The position numbers and the translations under genes were made by a program. The notes beneath the pieces are model-generated. The model did no database searches. It saw only the letters and a program-made list of their open reading frames with translations, and had not been told where the DNA came from. Source: Streptomyces brasiliensis (lineage in GTDB: Bacteria > Actinomycetota > Actinomycetes > Streptomycetales > Streptomycetaceae). Taken from it: 64,000 nt of DNA. Below are positions 33,661 to 43,327 of the stretch, in pieces (position 1 is the stretch's first letter; each line of letters begins with the position of its first letter). The stretch lies in assembly GCF_014647875.1 (NCBI RefSeq), contig NZ_BMQA01000003.1:328626-392625 (forward strand), given 5' to 3'.

Positions 33661-34932
33661 TCAGGACGAGCCGTCCTCCAAGACGCCGTCCTCGGGCACC
33701 CGCGCCCCCGGTCGAGCTGCCCACAGTGCCCGCGCGCGGGTGAGCAGTCCGGGTTCTCTCGTACCGCGGCTGCGCCGGCCCTGGACGCGGGGGTCGTCCG
33801 TGACGTCGTACCGCTTCACATACGCGCCCAGGAAGGCCTGCAGCGTGGCGACCGCGGGGATGGCGATCAGCGCGCCGACCGCGCCGAGCAGCGCGGTGCC
33901 CGCGATGACCGATCCGAAGGCGACCGCGGGGTGGATGTCGACGGTCTTGGAGGTCAGCTTGGGCTGCAGTACGTAGTTCTCGAACTGCTGGTAGATCACG
34001 ACGAAGATCAGCACCCACAGCGCGTACCAGGGGTCGACGGTGAACGCGATCAGCATGGGCAGCGCGCCCGCGAGGTACGTGCCGATGGTGGGGATGAACT
34101 GCGAGACCAGGCCCACCCAGACACCGAGCACGGGGGCGTAGGGCACACCCAGGGCCTGCAGCAGGATGTAGTGCGCGACGCCGGAGATGAGCGCCATCAG
34201 GCCGCGCGAGTAGAGATAGCCGCCGGTCTTGTCCACGGCGATCTCCCATGCGCGCAGCACCTCTGCCTGGCGGGCGGGCGGCAGGACGGAGCATATGGCG
34301 CGGCGCAGCCGGGGTCCGTCGGCGGCGAAGTAGAACGAGAACAGCCCGATCGTCAGCAGCTGGAACAGACCGCCGAGCACCTGGGTGGACACGTCCAGCA
34401 CACCGGCGGCGCTGGTCTGCGCGTACTTGCGCAGCCAGTCGGAGTGCAGCAGACCCTCCTGGACGTCGACCCGTCTGAGTTCTGTGCGGAACGTCTCGTT
34501 GACCCAGTTGATGACCGAGTCGAGGTAGTCCGGGAACCCCTCGATCATCTTGATGATCTGTCCCGCGAGCATCGAGCCGAGCAGGGTGATGAACCCGGCG
34601 GTGACGATCGCCAGTCCGAGGAAGACCAGGAAGGTCGCGAGCCCCCTGCGCATGCCGCGACCGGCCATCCAGCTCACCGCGGGTTCTATGGCGAGCGCCA
34701 GGAAGAACGCGATGAGTACGTTGATCAACAGGCCGATGAGCTGGTGAAAGGCCCAACTGCCGAGCTGGAACACGGCGATCAGGGCGAGGGCGAGCACCAT
34801 GGCGCGCGGCAGCCAGCGGGGCATGCGGGCGCCCGGCACGGCGGTGCCCTCGGCCGGGGGCCGGGCGGGCGGCGTCGTATCGGACAGGGGTGCGTCCTGG
34901 GCGGTCCGCCCGGTCTCGTCAGTGGGTGCCAC
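33661..34932 (-). CDS. AI-2E family transporter-like membrane protein
   Basis: About 423 residues with eight predicted membrane segments and the PF01594-type features: N-terminal hydrophobic pair (AMVLALALIAVFQLGSWAFH, IGLLINVLIAFFLALAIEPA), the SWMAGRGMRRGLAT turn, and the late GLVSQFIPTIGTYLAGALPM and IYQQFENYVLQPKL motifs. Members include TqsA and Na/Li-H antiporter-like proteins, so the substrate is uncertain. The start is ambiguous between GTG 34932 and GTG 34950; neither has a strong ribosome binding site. Confidence 0.85.
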   Translation of the reverse strand: MAPTDETGRTAQDAPLSDTTPPARPPAEGTAVPGARMPRWLPRAMVLALALIAVFQLGSWAFHQLIGLLINVLIAFFLALAIEPAVSWMAGRGMRRGLATFLVFLGLAIVTAGFITLLGSMLAGQIIKMIEGFPDYLDSVINWVNETFRTELRRVDVQEGLLHSDWLRKYAQTSAAGVLDVSTQVLGGLFQLLTIGLFSFYFAADGPRLRRAICSVLPPARQAEVLRAWEIAVDKTGGYLYSRGLMALISGVAHYILLQALGVPYAPVLGVWVGLVSQFIPTIGTYLAGALPMLIAFTVDPWYALWVLIFVVIYQQFENYVLQPKLTSKTVDIHPAVAFGSVIAGTALLGAVGALIAIPAVATLQAFLGAYVKRYDVTDDPRVQGRRSRGTREPGLLTRARALWAARPGARVPEDGVLEDGSS

Positions 34933-34992
34933 GGTGCAAGTCTCGCCCACGCCACCGACAGCCCGCCGCCGCCCTGCGATCTTCGTTACCGG

Positions 34993-35187
34993 TCAGTGCC
35001 TCTCCCCCGGCACGTCCATGACGGTGCAGACCACACGCCACACGTCCTTGGCGTCCCAGCCGGCCTCCAGCGCCTCGTGCACCGTGCGTCCGCCGAGCTC
35101 CGACATCACGTGATCGCGCGCGAAGGTGTCGGCGTACCCGGGGCCGAAATGTTCCGCCATCCGCTGCCAGAAGACCGTCAACCGCAT
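34993..35187 (-). CDS. DUF3046 protein
   Basis: 64 residues, MRLTVFWQRMAEHFGPGYAD followed by HVMSELGGRTVHEALEAGWD, the small helical family DUF3046 found near recA-recX in actinobacteria. Function unknown. ATG at 35187 is close to GGAG. It stands between the AI-2E gene and a divergent gene. Confidence 0.85.
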   Translation of the reverse strand: MRLTVFWQRMAEHFGPGYADTFARDHVMSELGGRTVHEALEAGWDAKDVWRVVCTVMDVPGERH

Positions 35188-35267
35188 GACTCCAGTATCC
35201 CGCCCCTGAGAGTGGGCCCTGCCCGGGACGGCTTGCCGGGACCGTTTTCCGCCCTACGGTCTGACCC

Positions 35268-36212
35268 ATGGCCGAATCAGGAGCTTCCCCTCTCCCCGCC
35301 GCGCCCCCGGCGCGCTCCCCGCTCTTCCGCGCCGAGCAGTTCGTCTGGCTCACCGCGCGCGTGCTGGAGCAGCGCCTCTTCGCCCACCACTTCCTGAACG
35401 GCGGCGCCGATGCGGTGGAGACGGCACTGGACGCGTACCGCAACGAGGACGGCGGGTACGGCCACGCCCTGGAGCCCGATCTGCGCGGCCCGGTCAGCCA
35501 GCCGCTGCACACCTGTCACGCACTGCGCGTCCTGGACGCCATCGGGCGGTGCGCCGGGCAGCTGGTGGAGCGCGTGTGCCGCTATCTGACGTCGGTGTCC
35601 ACCGCGGACGGCGCCCTTCCCGCGGTCCACCCCGGCCAGCACGGCTATCCGGCCGCGCCGTTCATCCCGATCGTCGACGACCCGCCCAGCGATCTGCTCG
35701 CAACCGGACCGGTGGTGGGGGTGCTGCACGGCAACGAGGTGTGGCACGCCTGGCTGTTCCGGGCCACCGACTTCTGCTGGCAGACCGTGGAGTCCCTGGA
35801 GAAGTCCCGGCCGTACGAGGTCGAGGCCGCCGTGGCCTTCCTGGACTCGGTGCCCGACCGCCCTCGTGCGGAGGCGGCCGCCGACCGGCTGGGCCGCCTG
35901 GTGCGCGAGCAGCGGCTCGCGGCGCTGGACCCGGAGAACCTGGAGGATCACCCCGTCGCGCCCGGGTACGTCCCGGGCGAGCACCACTTCCCGCACGACT
36001 TCGCTCGGACTCCGCGATCCCTCGCGCGCGCGTGGTTCACCGACGCCGAGATGGAGCGCTCCCTGGACTTTCTCGCCGACGAGCAGCAGGCGGACGGCGG
36101 CTGGCCGATCCGGTGGCGCAGGTGGGCGCCGGGCCCGGCCCTGGAGGCCCGCCCCATCGTGACCATCGAGGCGCTGCGCACCCTGAGGGCGTACGGCCGG
36201 TTCGTGGGCTGA
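35268..36212 (+). CDS. Prenyltransferase/terpene-cyclase-like alpha-toroid protein
   Basis: 314 residues with repeats of the alpha-alpha toroid type: YRNEDGGYGHALEPDLRGP near the N-terminus and LADEQQADGGWPIRWRRW near the C-terminus resemble QW-type repeats of squalene cyclases and prenyltransferase beta subunits. The DxDD acid motif of cyclases is not visible, nor a zinc site, so no activity can be named. ATG at 35268. Neighbours (DUF3046 and azlD) give no functional clue. Confidence 0.65.
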   Translation: MAESGASPLPAAPPARSPLFRAEQFVWLTARVLEQRLFAHHFLNGGADAVETALDAYRNEDGGYGHALEPDLRGPVSQPLHTCHALRVLDAIGRCAGQLVERVCRYLTSVSTADGALPAVHPGQHGYPAAPFIPIVDDPPSDLLATGPVVGVLHGNEVWHAWLFRATDFCWQTVESLEKSRPYEVEAAVAFLDSVPDRPRAEAAADRLGRLVREQRLAALDPENLEDHPVAPGYVPGEHHFPHDFARTPRSLARAWFTDAEMERSLDFLADEQQADGGWPIRWRRWAPGPALEARPIVTIEALRTLRAYGRFVG

Positions 36213-36230
36213 GCCCGCCCGGCCCGGGCG

Positions 36231-36539
36231 TCAGCCGCCCATCGCGCGGACGCCCGCCGTCACCAGCACGGCCGCGGCGACCACGAGCAGGAACGGGGCA
36301 CGCAGCACCAGCGCGACGGCGGCCGCGGCGAGCCCCGCGGCCCGGGCGTCCAGCACGAGCGCGTTCCCGTGGGCGAACGTCTGCTGGGCCGTGAGGGCCG
36401 CGAGGAGCGCGACGGGCAGCAGCGCGGCCAGCCGCTTGACGAGCGGGCGCTCGAGGGCGCCGGCGGGCACGAGCAGTCCGGCGAGCTTGACCGCATAACA
36501 GCCGAGGGCGGTCGCACCGATGGCGATCCAGGTGTTCAA
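36231..36539 (-). CDS. azlD: AzlD family branched-chain amino acid exporter subunit
   Basis: 102 residues with four hydrophobic helices, MNTWIAIGATALGCYAVKLA to the C-terminal LLVVAAAVLVTAGVRAMGG. Partner of AzlC in export of branched-chain or related amino acids. The TTG start at 36539 overlaps the azlC stop as TTGA, giving translational coupling. Confidence 0.85.
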   Translation of the reverse strand: MNTWIAIGATALGCYAVKLAGLLVPAGALERPLVKRLAALLPVALLAALTAQQTFAHGNALVLDARAAGLAAAAVALVLRAPFLLVVAAAVLVTAGVRAMGG

Positions 36540-37330
36540 CGTGCTTCCTCCGGTGCGTCGTCAGGGGTGTCCGGTGCGGCGGTACGGGAGCGTTCCGTCG
36601 ACACGTCGTCGCGCGTACGTCCCGCCCGGCGGCCCTCGGCGAAGAGGGCGACCGGCGCCGCGAGCGCGGCGACCAGGACCGGCACTCCGGCGGGCAGGAC
36701 GGGGAGCAGGCCGAGTCCCAGGACGACGGCCAGGCCCGCTACGGCACGCTCGACGGTGGTCTTCAGCATCGGCGCGAGCAGGGCCAGGAAGACGGCGGGC
36801 CCGGCCGCGTCGAGGCCCCACGCGTCCGTGTCGCCGATCGCCTTGGCTCCCAGGGCACCCAGCAGCGTGGTGAGGTTCCACAGGATGTACAGGCTCAGCC
36901 CGGTGACGGCGAATCCGAGGCGGGCGGCGCGCCGGGTCGGCTGTGCCAGCGACACCGCGGTGGTCTCGTCGATCACCCACTGGGCGGCGAACGGCCGCAC
37001 CGCGCGCGGGAGGGCCAGCAGTTGCGACAGGCGCAGTCCGTAGAACGCGTTGCGCACTCCCAGGAAGAAGGCGCCGGCGGCGGCCGTGAGCGGGTTGCCG
37101 CCCGCCGCGAGTGCTCCCACCAGGGCGAACTGTGAGGCGCCGGTGAACACCAGGAGGCTGAGCGCGCAGGTCTGCAGCAGGCTCAGCCCGCTGCCCGCCG
37201 AGGTCACGCCGAACGCGAACCCGGACAGTCCTACGGCGACGCCGACTCCGAGGGCGTCCCGGACGACGGCGGTGTCCGGTTTGCCGGCGTCTTCGGCGCG
37301 TATGTCTGCGAGAGCTGTCTGTTCTGCCAC
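36536..37330 (-). CDS. azlC: AzlC family branched-chain amino acid permease
   Basis: 264 residues. AzlC signature VRDALGVGVAVGLSGFAFGV followed by FTGASQFALVGALAAGGNPL and FLGVRNAFYGLRL; six or so membrane helices and a charged C-terminal tail. GTG at 37330 is chosen; the AraC-type gene upstream ends at 37231, so the two reading frames overlap by about 100 bp. Coupled to azlD at its end. Likely exports amino acids under control of the linked regulator. Confidence 0.88.
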   Translation of the reverse strand: MAEQTALADIRAEDAGKPDTAVVRDALGVGVAVGLSGFAFGVTSAGSGLSLLQTCALSLLVFTGASQFALVGALAAGGNPLTAAAGAFFLGVRNAFYGLRLSQLLALPRAVRPFAAQWVIDETTAVSLAQPTRRAARLGFAVTGLSLYILWNLTTLLGALGAKAIGDTDAWGLDAAGPAVFLALLAPMLKTTVERAVAGLAVVLGLGLLPVLPAGVPVLVAALAAPVALFAEGRRAGRTRDDVSTERSRTAAPDTPDDAPEEAR

Positions 37331-38208
37331 GCCCCGGACGGTACAAGCAGTCGTCGCCCGGGGTCTTGTACGTTCTTGCGCCCTCGCTTGTCGCGTTCGC
37401 GCTGGTAGGCACCCGGCGGTACACCGACGATCCGGGCGAAGTGGCGGTTGAGGTGCGGCTGGTCGGTGAACCCGACGGCGACGGCCGCGTCCGCGGGTGT
37501 CGTGCCCGCGTCCAGCAGATGTCTCGCCCGGCGCACGCGCGCGTCGGTCAGCCAGGTGTGGGGCGGCATGCCGTAGGTGTCGCGGAAGGCCCGCAGCAGC
37601 GCGAACGGGCTGGTGCCCAGGTCGGCGGCGAGGCGTTCCAGGGTGGGCGGCTCGGTCATCCGGTCCTCCAGCACGGCACGCGCGCGTGCGGCGAGCCGGG
37701 CCCCGGCCGTCCGCACCTCGCGCCGGGCCAGCGGCCCGCCGTTCAGCCGCAACAGCCGGGTCACCGCCACTCGCAGCAGGGTGTCGGCGGCGAGCGCGTT
37801 GCCCTCGTCCGCGGCACGGAGCACCTGATGGACCAGGCCGGCGCTGTACGGGTCGTCGAGCACCGGGCTGACGAAGCCGGGCGTGCCCCGGATCCCGGTC
37901 GTCTCGGCCGCGATCTCGGCCACCACCTCGGGCGACGGATAGACCGCCCCGTACCGCCATCCCTCGGGAACACCGGCCCGTCCCGTGTGCGGGGTGTCCG
38001 GGTTGACCAGCGCGAGCGCGCCCGGACCGGCGGACACGTCGGATCCGCCGTGGTGGAAGACTTCGACACCGTCGGCGATGGCCGCGATCACGAAGTGCTC
38101 GTGGGTGTGCCGCACGAACGTCTTGTGGATGTACCGGGCCCGCAGCAGGTCCACGCCCGGCAGATCCGCGTACTGCCAGTGCCGCGCCCGCTCATGTGAA
38201 CCCACCAT
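37231..38208 (-). CDS. AraC family transcriptional regulator
   Basis: 325 residues. N-terminal cupin-like sensing domain (FVRHTHEHFVIAAIADGVEV, ALVNPDTPHTGR) and a C-terminal double helix-turn-helix: LERLAADLGTSPFALLRAFR and AAVAVGFTDQPHLNRHFARI followed by VPPGAYQ, where AraC proteins usually end. Here the frame continues about 50 residues further, into the azlC start region. ATG 38208 is tentative; a GTG at 38226 is alternative. Likely regulator of azlCD. Confidence 0.85.
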   Translation of the reverse strand: MVGSHERARHWQYADLPGVDLLRARYIHKTFVRHTHEHFVIAAIADGVEVFHHGGSDVSAGPGALALVNPDTPHTGRAGVPEGWRYGAVYPSPEVVAEIAAETTGIRGTPGFVSPVLDDPYSAGLVHQVLRAADEGNALAADTLLRVAVTRLLRLNGGPLARREVRTAGARLAARARAVLEDRMTEPPTLERLAADLGTSPFALLRAFRDTYGMPPHTWLTDARVRRARHLLDAGTTPADAAVAVGFTDQPHLNRHFARIVGVPPGAYQRERDKRGRKNVQDPGRRLLVPSGAWQNRQLSQTYAPKTPANRTPPSSGTPSESASP

Positions 38209-38330
38209 GCGGTCATTGTCCGCCACGGCCGCGGGGCCTGGCGCCGCCGTCCGCCAGCCGAAACACGGTAGGGCCGGGCCCGTTTCCCCAGGTCAGCGCG
38301 ATTGTCAGTGGGTGGGTGCACGATGGACGC

Positions 38331-41300
38331 ATGGTCAGCTCCGCACGCCGAGCCCTCGACGGCTTCTCCCCCGCGACCCGCGGCTGGTTCACGGGGGCCT
38401 TTTCCGCGCCCACCGCGGCCCAGGCGGGCGCGTGGCAGGCCATCGGCCAGGGCTCGGACGTGCTGGTGGTGGCCCCGACCGGCTCCGGCAAGACGCTGGC
38501 CGCGTTCCTCGCCGCCCTGGACCAGCTCGCCTCGACCCCGCACCCGGCCGACCCGAAGAAGCGCTGCCGCGTGCTGTACGTCTCACCGCTCAAGGCCCTC
38601 GCGGTCGACGTGGAGCGCAATCTGCGCAGCCCGCTGACCGGCATCCGCCAGGAGTCGGTGCGCCTCGGCCTGCCCGAGCCCGAGGTGAAGGTCGGCATCC
38701 GCTCCGGCGACACCCCGGCCGCCGAGCGTCGCGCGCTGTCCACACGCCCGCCGGACATCCTCATCACCACCCCCGAGTCCCTGTTCCTGATGCTGACGTC
38801 GGCCACGCGCGACGCACTGACCGGCGTGGAGACGGTGATCCTGGACGAGGTGCACGCGGTCGCGGGCACCAAGCGCGGCGCGCATCTGGCGCTCTCTCTG
38901 GAGCGGCTGGACGAGCTGCTGCCGCGACCGGCCCGCCGCATCGGCCTGTCGGCGACCGTCCGCCCGGTCGACGAGGTGGCCCGCTATCTCTCGCCGCGCC
39001 GCAAGGTGGAGATCGTCCAGCCGAAGTCCGGCAAGGAGTTCGACCTCTCCGTCGTCGTCCCGGTCGAGGACCTGGGCGAGCTGGGCGGTGCCCCGGTCGC
39101 CGACGGCAGCGAGGGCGCGGAGCGGCCGTCGATCTGGCCCCACGTCGAGGAGCGGATCACCGACCTGGTGCAGGCCCACCGGTCGACGATCGTGTTCGCC
39201 AACTCCCGCCGTCTCGCCGAGCGCCTGTGCAACCGGCTCAACGAGATCGCGTACGAGCGGGCGACCGGTGAGTCCCTGGAGGAGCACCACTCCCCGGCCG
39301 AGCTGATGGGCGGCTCGGGCGCGGCCCAGGGCGCGCCGCCGGTGATCGCCCGCGCGCATCACGGCTCGGTGTCCAAGGAGCAGCGTGCCCTGGTCGAGGA
39401 GGACCTGAAGGCCGGCCGCCTCCCGGCCGTGGTCGCCACCTCCAGCCTCGAGCTGGGCATCGACATGGGTGCCGTCGACCTCGTCGTCCAGGTGGAGTCG
39501 CCGCCGTCCGTCGCCTCCGGTCTGCAGCGCGTGGGCCGCGCGGGACACCAGGTGGGCGCGGTCTCCACAGGCGTGGTCTTCCCGAAGTACCGCGGCGACC
39601 TCGTGCAGGCCGCCGTGGTCACCGAGCGGATGCGCACCGGCGCCATCGAGTCCCTGAGGGTGCCCGCCAACCCGCTGGACGTCCTGGCGCAGCAGCTGGT
39701 GGCCATGACGGCGCTGGACACCTGGCAGGTCGACGATCTGCTGGCCACCGTCCGCCGGGCCGCGCCGTTCGCCTCGCTGCCGGAGTCGGCGTTCACGGCG
39801 GTCCTCGACATGCTCGCAGGCCGCTACCCGTCGGACGCGTTCGCGGAGCTGCGCCCGCGCGTGGTGTGGGACCGCGTCGCCGGTACGGTCACAGGCCGCC
39901 CCGGCGCGCAGCGTCTCGCCGTCACCTCCGGCGGCACGATCCCGGACCGCGGGCTCTTCGGGGTCTTCCTCGCCGGCGCCGACCCCAAGAAGGGCGGCGG
40001 CCGGGTCGGCGAGCTGGACGAGGAGATGGTCTACGAGTCGCGCGTGGGGGACGTCTTCACGCTGGGCACGAGTTCGTGGCGCATCGAGGACATCACGCGC
40101 GACCGCGTCCTGGTCTCCCCGGCGCCGGGCGTGCCGGGCCGGCTGCCGTTCTGGAAGGGCGACCAGCTGGGCCGCCCGCTCGAACTGGGCCGCGCGGTGG
40201 GCGCGTTCCTGCGCGAGGTCGGCTCGTTGCCCAAGGACGACGCCCGGCTGCGCCTGCTGGCCGCGGGCCTGGACGCCTGGGCGGCGGACAACGTGCTGTC
40301 GTATCTGGACGAGCAGCGCGAGGCCTGCGGGCACGTCCCGGACGACCGCACGATCGTCGTGGAGCGCTTCCGCGACGAGCTGGGCGACTGGCGGGTGGTC
40401 GTCCACTCCCCCTTCGGCGCCCAGGTCCACGCCCCCTGGGCCCTCGCTCTCGGCGCCCGCCTTTCCGAGCGGTACGGCATGGACGCCCAGGTCATGCACG
40501 CCGACGACGGCATCGTGCTGCGCCTGCCGGACGCCGACCTCATGGGTCTGGACCTGCTCGACCAGGAGCCCATGAAGGCAGGCACCGAATACGACGCCGA
40601 GCAGGCGCCCGTAGGCGCGGCGGACGTCGCCTTCGACAAGGGCGAGGTCGACCAGATCGTCACCGACCAGGTGGGCGGCTCGGCCCTGTTCGCCTCCCGG
40701 TTCCGCGAGTGCGCCGCCCGCGCGCTGCTGCTGCCGCGCCGCAACCCCGGCAAGCGCACCCCGCTGTGGCAGCAGCGCCAGCGGGCCGCCCAACTGCTCC
40801 AGGTGGCGAGCGAGTTCGGCTCGTTCCCGATCGTCCTGGAGGCGGTCCGCGAGTGCCTCCAGGACGTCTTCGACGTTCCCGGGCTCGTCGAGCTGATGGG
40901 CGACGTCGAGTCCCGCAAGGTCCGCCTGGTCGAGGTCACCACCCCGGAGCCGTCCCCCTTCGCCCGCTCCCTGCTGTTCGGCTACGTCGCCCAGTTCCTG
41001 TACGAGGGCGACTCGCCGCTCGCCGAACGCCGCGCCGCCGCCCTGTCCCTGGACTCCCGGCTGCTGGCCGAGCTGCTCGGCCAGGCGGAGCTGCGGGAGC
41101 TGCTCGACGCGGAGGTGCTGACCGAGCTGGAGCGGGAGCTGCAGTGGCTCACCGAGGACCGCCGCGTCAAGGACGCCGAGGGCGTCGCCGACCTGCTGCG
41201 GCTGCTCGGCCCGCTCACGGACGCCGAGTTGGCCGAGCGCGGCGCCGAACCGCACTGGGCGAAGGACCTGGCCGGCGCCCGCCGCGCGATCCGGGTGCGC

Positions 41301-43283
41301 ATCGCCGGTGCCGACCACTGGGCGGCGGTCGAGGACGCCGGCCGCCTGCGCGACGCCCTCGGCACGGCGCTGCCGGTCGGTGTCCCCGAGGCCTTCACCG
41401 AGCCGGTCAAGGACCCGCTCGGCGACCTCCTCGCCCGCTACGCCCGCACGCACGGCCCGTTCACGTCGGCCACCGCGGCCGCCCGTTTCGGCCTGGGCGT
41501 GGCGGTCACCGAGGGCGCCCTGCAGCGGCTCGCGGCGAACGGCCGTGTCGTCCAAGGGGAGTTCCATCCCGCGGGCATCGGTCAGGAGTGGTGCGACGCG
41601 GCCGTACTGCGCCGCCTGCGCCGCCGCTCCCTGGCCGCCCTGCGCCATGAGCTGGAGCCGGTGCCGCCCGCCGCGTTGGCTCAGTTCCTGCCGCAGTGGC
41701 AGCACATCGGCAAGGGACACGGTCTGCGCGGCATCGACGGACTGGTGCGCGCCGTCGAGCAGTTGCAGGGCGCGTCCGTGCCGGCGTCCGCGCTGGAGAA
41801 ACTGATCCTGCCGTCGCGCGTGGCGAACTACACCGCGTCGATGCTCGACGAACTCACCTCGGCCGGCGAGATCGTCTGGGCCGGAGCGGGCGCCCTGCCC
41901 GGCAAGGACGGCTGGGTCTCGCTCTACCTGGCGGACGCGGCCCCGCTCCTCCTGCCGCCGCCCCACCCGTTGGAGCTGACCGCGGTCCACCAGTCCGTCC
42001 TGGACGCCCTCTCCGGCGGCTACGGCCTGTTCTTCCGGCAGATCGCCGACCAGGTCCGCGCCACTACCCATCCGGACGCGACCGATCCCCAACTGGCCGA
42101 CGCCGTATGGGACCTGGCCTGGTCCGGGCGGCTGACCAACGACACGCTCGCCCCGATGCGCTCCCTGCTGGGTTCCGGCCGCACCGCGGGCGCCACGGCC
42201 CACCGCGCCAAGCGGACCGTCCCGCGCGGTCGTTACGGCTCTCTGACGGCCGCCGCCCGCCCCGCCTCGCGCAGCGGCCCGCCGACCGTCGCCGGCCGCT
42301 GGTCTCTGCTGCCGCACCGCGAACCGGACACGACCGTGCGCGGCCACGCCCTGGCCCGCACCCTCCTGGACCGGCACGGCGTGGTCACCCGCGGGGCGGT
42401 CTCCGCGGAGGGCGTCGAGGGCGGTTTCTCGGCGGTGTACCGGATCCTGTCCGTCTTCGAGGAGAGCGGTCAGGCCCGCCGCGGCTATGTCGTGGAGGGG
42501 CTCGGCGCCGCCCAGTTCGCGATGGACGGTGCCGTGGACCGCCTGCGCGCGGTGTCCAACGCCCGCGACCGGGGTGAGGGGCTGCCCGGCCCGGACCTCG
42601 GCACCGTGAGCCGGCCCGACGGCTCGCCCGCCGACGACTTCATGAGCCCGGCCGACGGCTCACCCGACGTCGGCTTCGCCCCCTTCAGCCCGGACGGCGA
42701 CTTCGCGGGACGGCCCGCCGACCACCGCCCCGCCCCCGGCGACTACATCTCCCCGAAGGACTACGCCACGCCCGGCTACGGCGGCCCCCGAGGCGGCAGC
42801 GGCACCACCGACTCCGGCTTCCCCTACGGCGCCCCCGCCCTCCCGTACAGCGCAGGCCAAGGGGGCCGCCGTGGCCGTACCCCGTCCGCCGACACCCGAG
42901 CGGTCGTCCTCGCCGCGGCCGACCCCGCCAACGCCTACGGCTCCGCCCTCCCCTGGCCCGAGCCGCCGACCGGGGCCGGACACAAGCCGGGCCGCAAGGC
43001 GGGCTCGCTGGTGGTGCTGGTGGACGGTGAGCTGACGCTCTACATGGAGCGCGGCGGCAAGACCCTGCTGGCCTGGCCCTCCGCCCCGGACACCACGGCC
43101 ACCGACGACCCCAGCCTGCGGCCCGCCGCCGAAGCGCTGGCCGCGGCCGCGCGCGCGGGCAGCCTCGGCACGGTCACGGTGGAGCGCGTCAACGGCGCCT
43201 CGGCCCTGACCTCCCCGTTCGGCACCCTCCTGGAGGCGGCGGGCTTCATCGCGACCCCGCGCGGCCTGCGCCTGAGAGCATGA
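38331..43283 (+). CDS. lhr: Large ATP-dependent helicase Lhr
   Basis: 1650 residues. Superfamily 2 DNA helicase: Walker A APTGSGKTLAA, motif Ib LITTPESLFLM, DEVH box ILDEVHAV, motif III LSATV, motif IV-VI around HHGSVSKEQRALVEEDLKAG, TSSLELGID and QRVGRAGHQ. The Lhr core is followed by the long C-terminal region typical of full-size Lhr. A disordered insertion of about 100 residues (nt 42590-42900) with repeated SPADGSP-like units and Gly/Pro/Tyr precedes AVVLAAADPANAYGSALPWP. ATG 38331 begins MVSSARRALDGF. nei follows 44 bp later, as in mycobacteria, pointing to a joint DNA-repair role. Confidence 0.94.
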   Translation: MVSSARRALDGFSPATRGWFTGAFSAPTAAQAGAWQAIGQGSDVLVVAPTGSGKTLAAFLAALDQLASTPHPADPKKRCRVLYVSPLKALAVDVERNLRSPLTGIRQESVRLGLPEPEVKVGIRSGDTPAAERRALSTRPPDILITTPESLFLMLTSATRDALTGVETVILDEVHAVAGTKRGAHLALSLERLDELLPRPARRIGLSATVRPVDEVARYLSPRRKVEIVQPKSGKEFDLSVVVPVEDLGELGGAPVADGSEGAERPSIWPHVEERITDLVQAHRSTIVFANSRRLAERLCNRLNEIAYERATGESLEEHHSPAELMGGSGAAQGAPPVIARAHHGSVSKEQRALVEEDLKAGRLPAVVATSSLELGIDMGAVDLVVQVESPPSVASGLQRVGRAGHQVGAVSTGVVFPKYRGDLVQAAVVTERMRTGAIESLRVPANPLDVLAQQLVAMTALDTWQVDDLLATVRRAAPFASLPESAFTAVLDMLAGRYPSDAFAELRPRVVWDRVAGTVTGRPGAQRLAVTSGGTIPDRGLFGVFLAGADPKKGGGRVGELDEEMVYESRVGDVFTLGTSSWRIEDITRDRVLVSPAPGVPGRLPFWKGDQLGRPLELGRAVGAFLREVGSLPKDDARLRLLAAGLDAWAADNVLSYLDEQREACGHVPDDRTIVVERFRDELGDWRVVVHSPFGAQVHAPWALALGARLSERYGMDAQVMHADDGIVLRLPDADLMGLDLLDQEPMKAGTEYDAEQAPVGAADVAFDKGEVDQIVTDQVGGSALFASRFRECAARALLLPRRNPGKRTPLWQQRQRAAQLLQVASEFGSFPIVLEAVRECLQDVFDVPGLVELMGDVESRKVRLVEVTTPEPSPFARSLLFGYVAQFLYEGDSPLAERRAAALSLDSRLLAELLGQAELRELLDAEVLTELERELQWLTEDRRVKDAEGVADLLRLLGPLTDAELAERGAEPHWAKDLAGARRAIRVRIAGADHWAAVEDAGRLRDALGTALPVGVPEAFTEPVKDPLGDLLARYARTHGPFTSATAAARFGLGVAVTEGALQRLAANGRVVQGEFHPAGIGQEWCDAAVLRRLRRRSLAALRHELEPVPPAALAQFLPQWQHIGKGHGLRGIDGLVRAVEQLQGASVPASALEKLILPSRVANYTASMLDELTSAGEIVWAGAGALPGKDGWVSLYLADAAPLLLPPPHPLELTAVHQSVLDALSGGYGLFFRQIADQVRATTHPDATDPQLADAVWDLAWSGRLTNDTLAPMRSLLGSGRTAGATAHRAKRTVPRGRYGSLTAAARPASRSGPPTVAGRWSLLPHREPDTTVRGHALARTLLDRHGVVTRGAVSAEGVEGGFSAVYRILSVFEESGQARRGYVVEGLGAAQFAMDGAVDRLRAVSNARDRGEGLPGPDLGTVSRPDGSPADDFMSPADGSPDVGFAPFSPDGDFAGRPADHRPAPGDYISPKDYATPGYGGPRGGSGTTDSGFPYGAPALPYSAGQGGRRGRTPSADTRAVVLAAADPANAYGSALPWPEPPTGAGHKPGRKAGSLVVLVDGELTLYMERGGKTLLAWPSAPDTTATDDPSLRPAAEALAAAARAGSLGTVTVERVNGASALTSPFGTLLEAAGFIATPRGLRLRA

Positions 43284-43327
43284 GACCGCCCGCACCCCCG
43301 CCGCTCTCCCCGTGTCACCCTTGAGCC

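Noticed and set aside
38583..42377. A leftward frame of about 1260 codons opposite lhr
   Set aside because: Shadow of the helicase gene; no ribosome binding site and composition typical of antisense frames.
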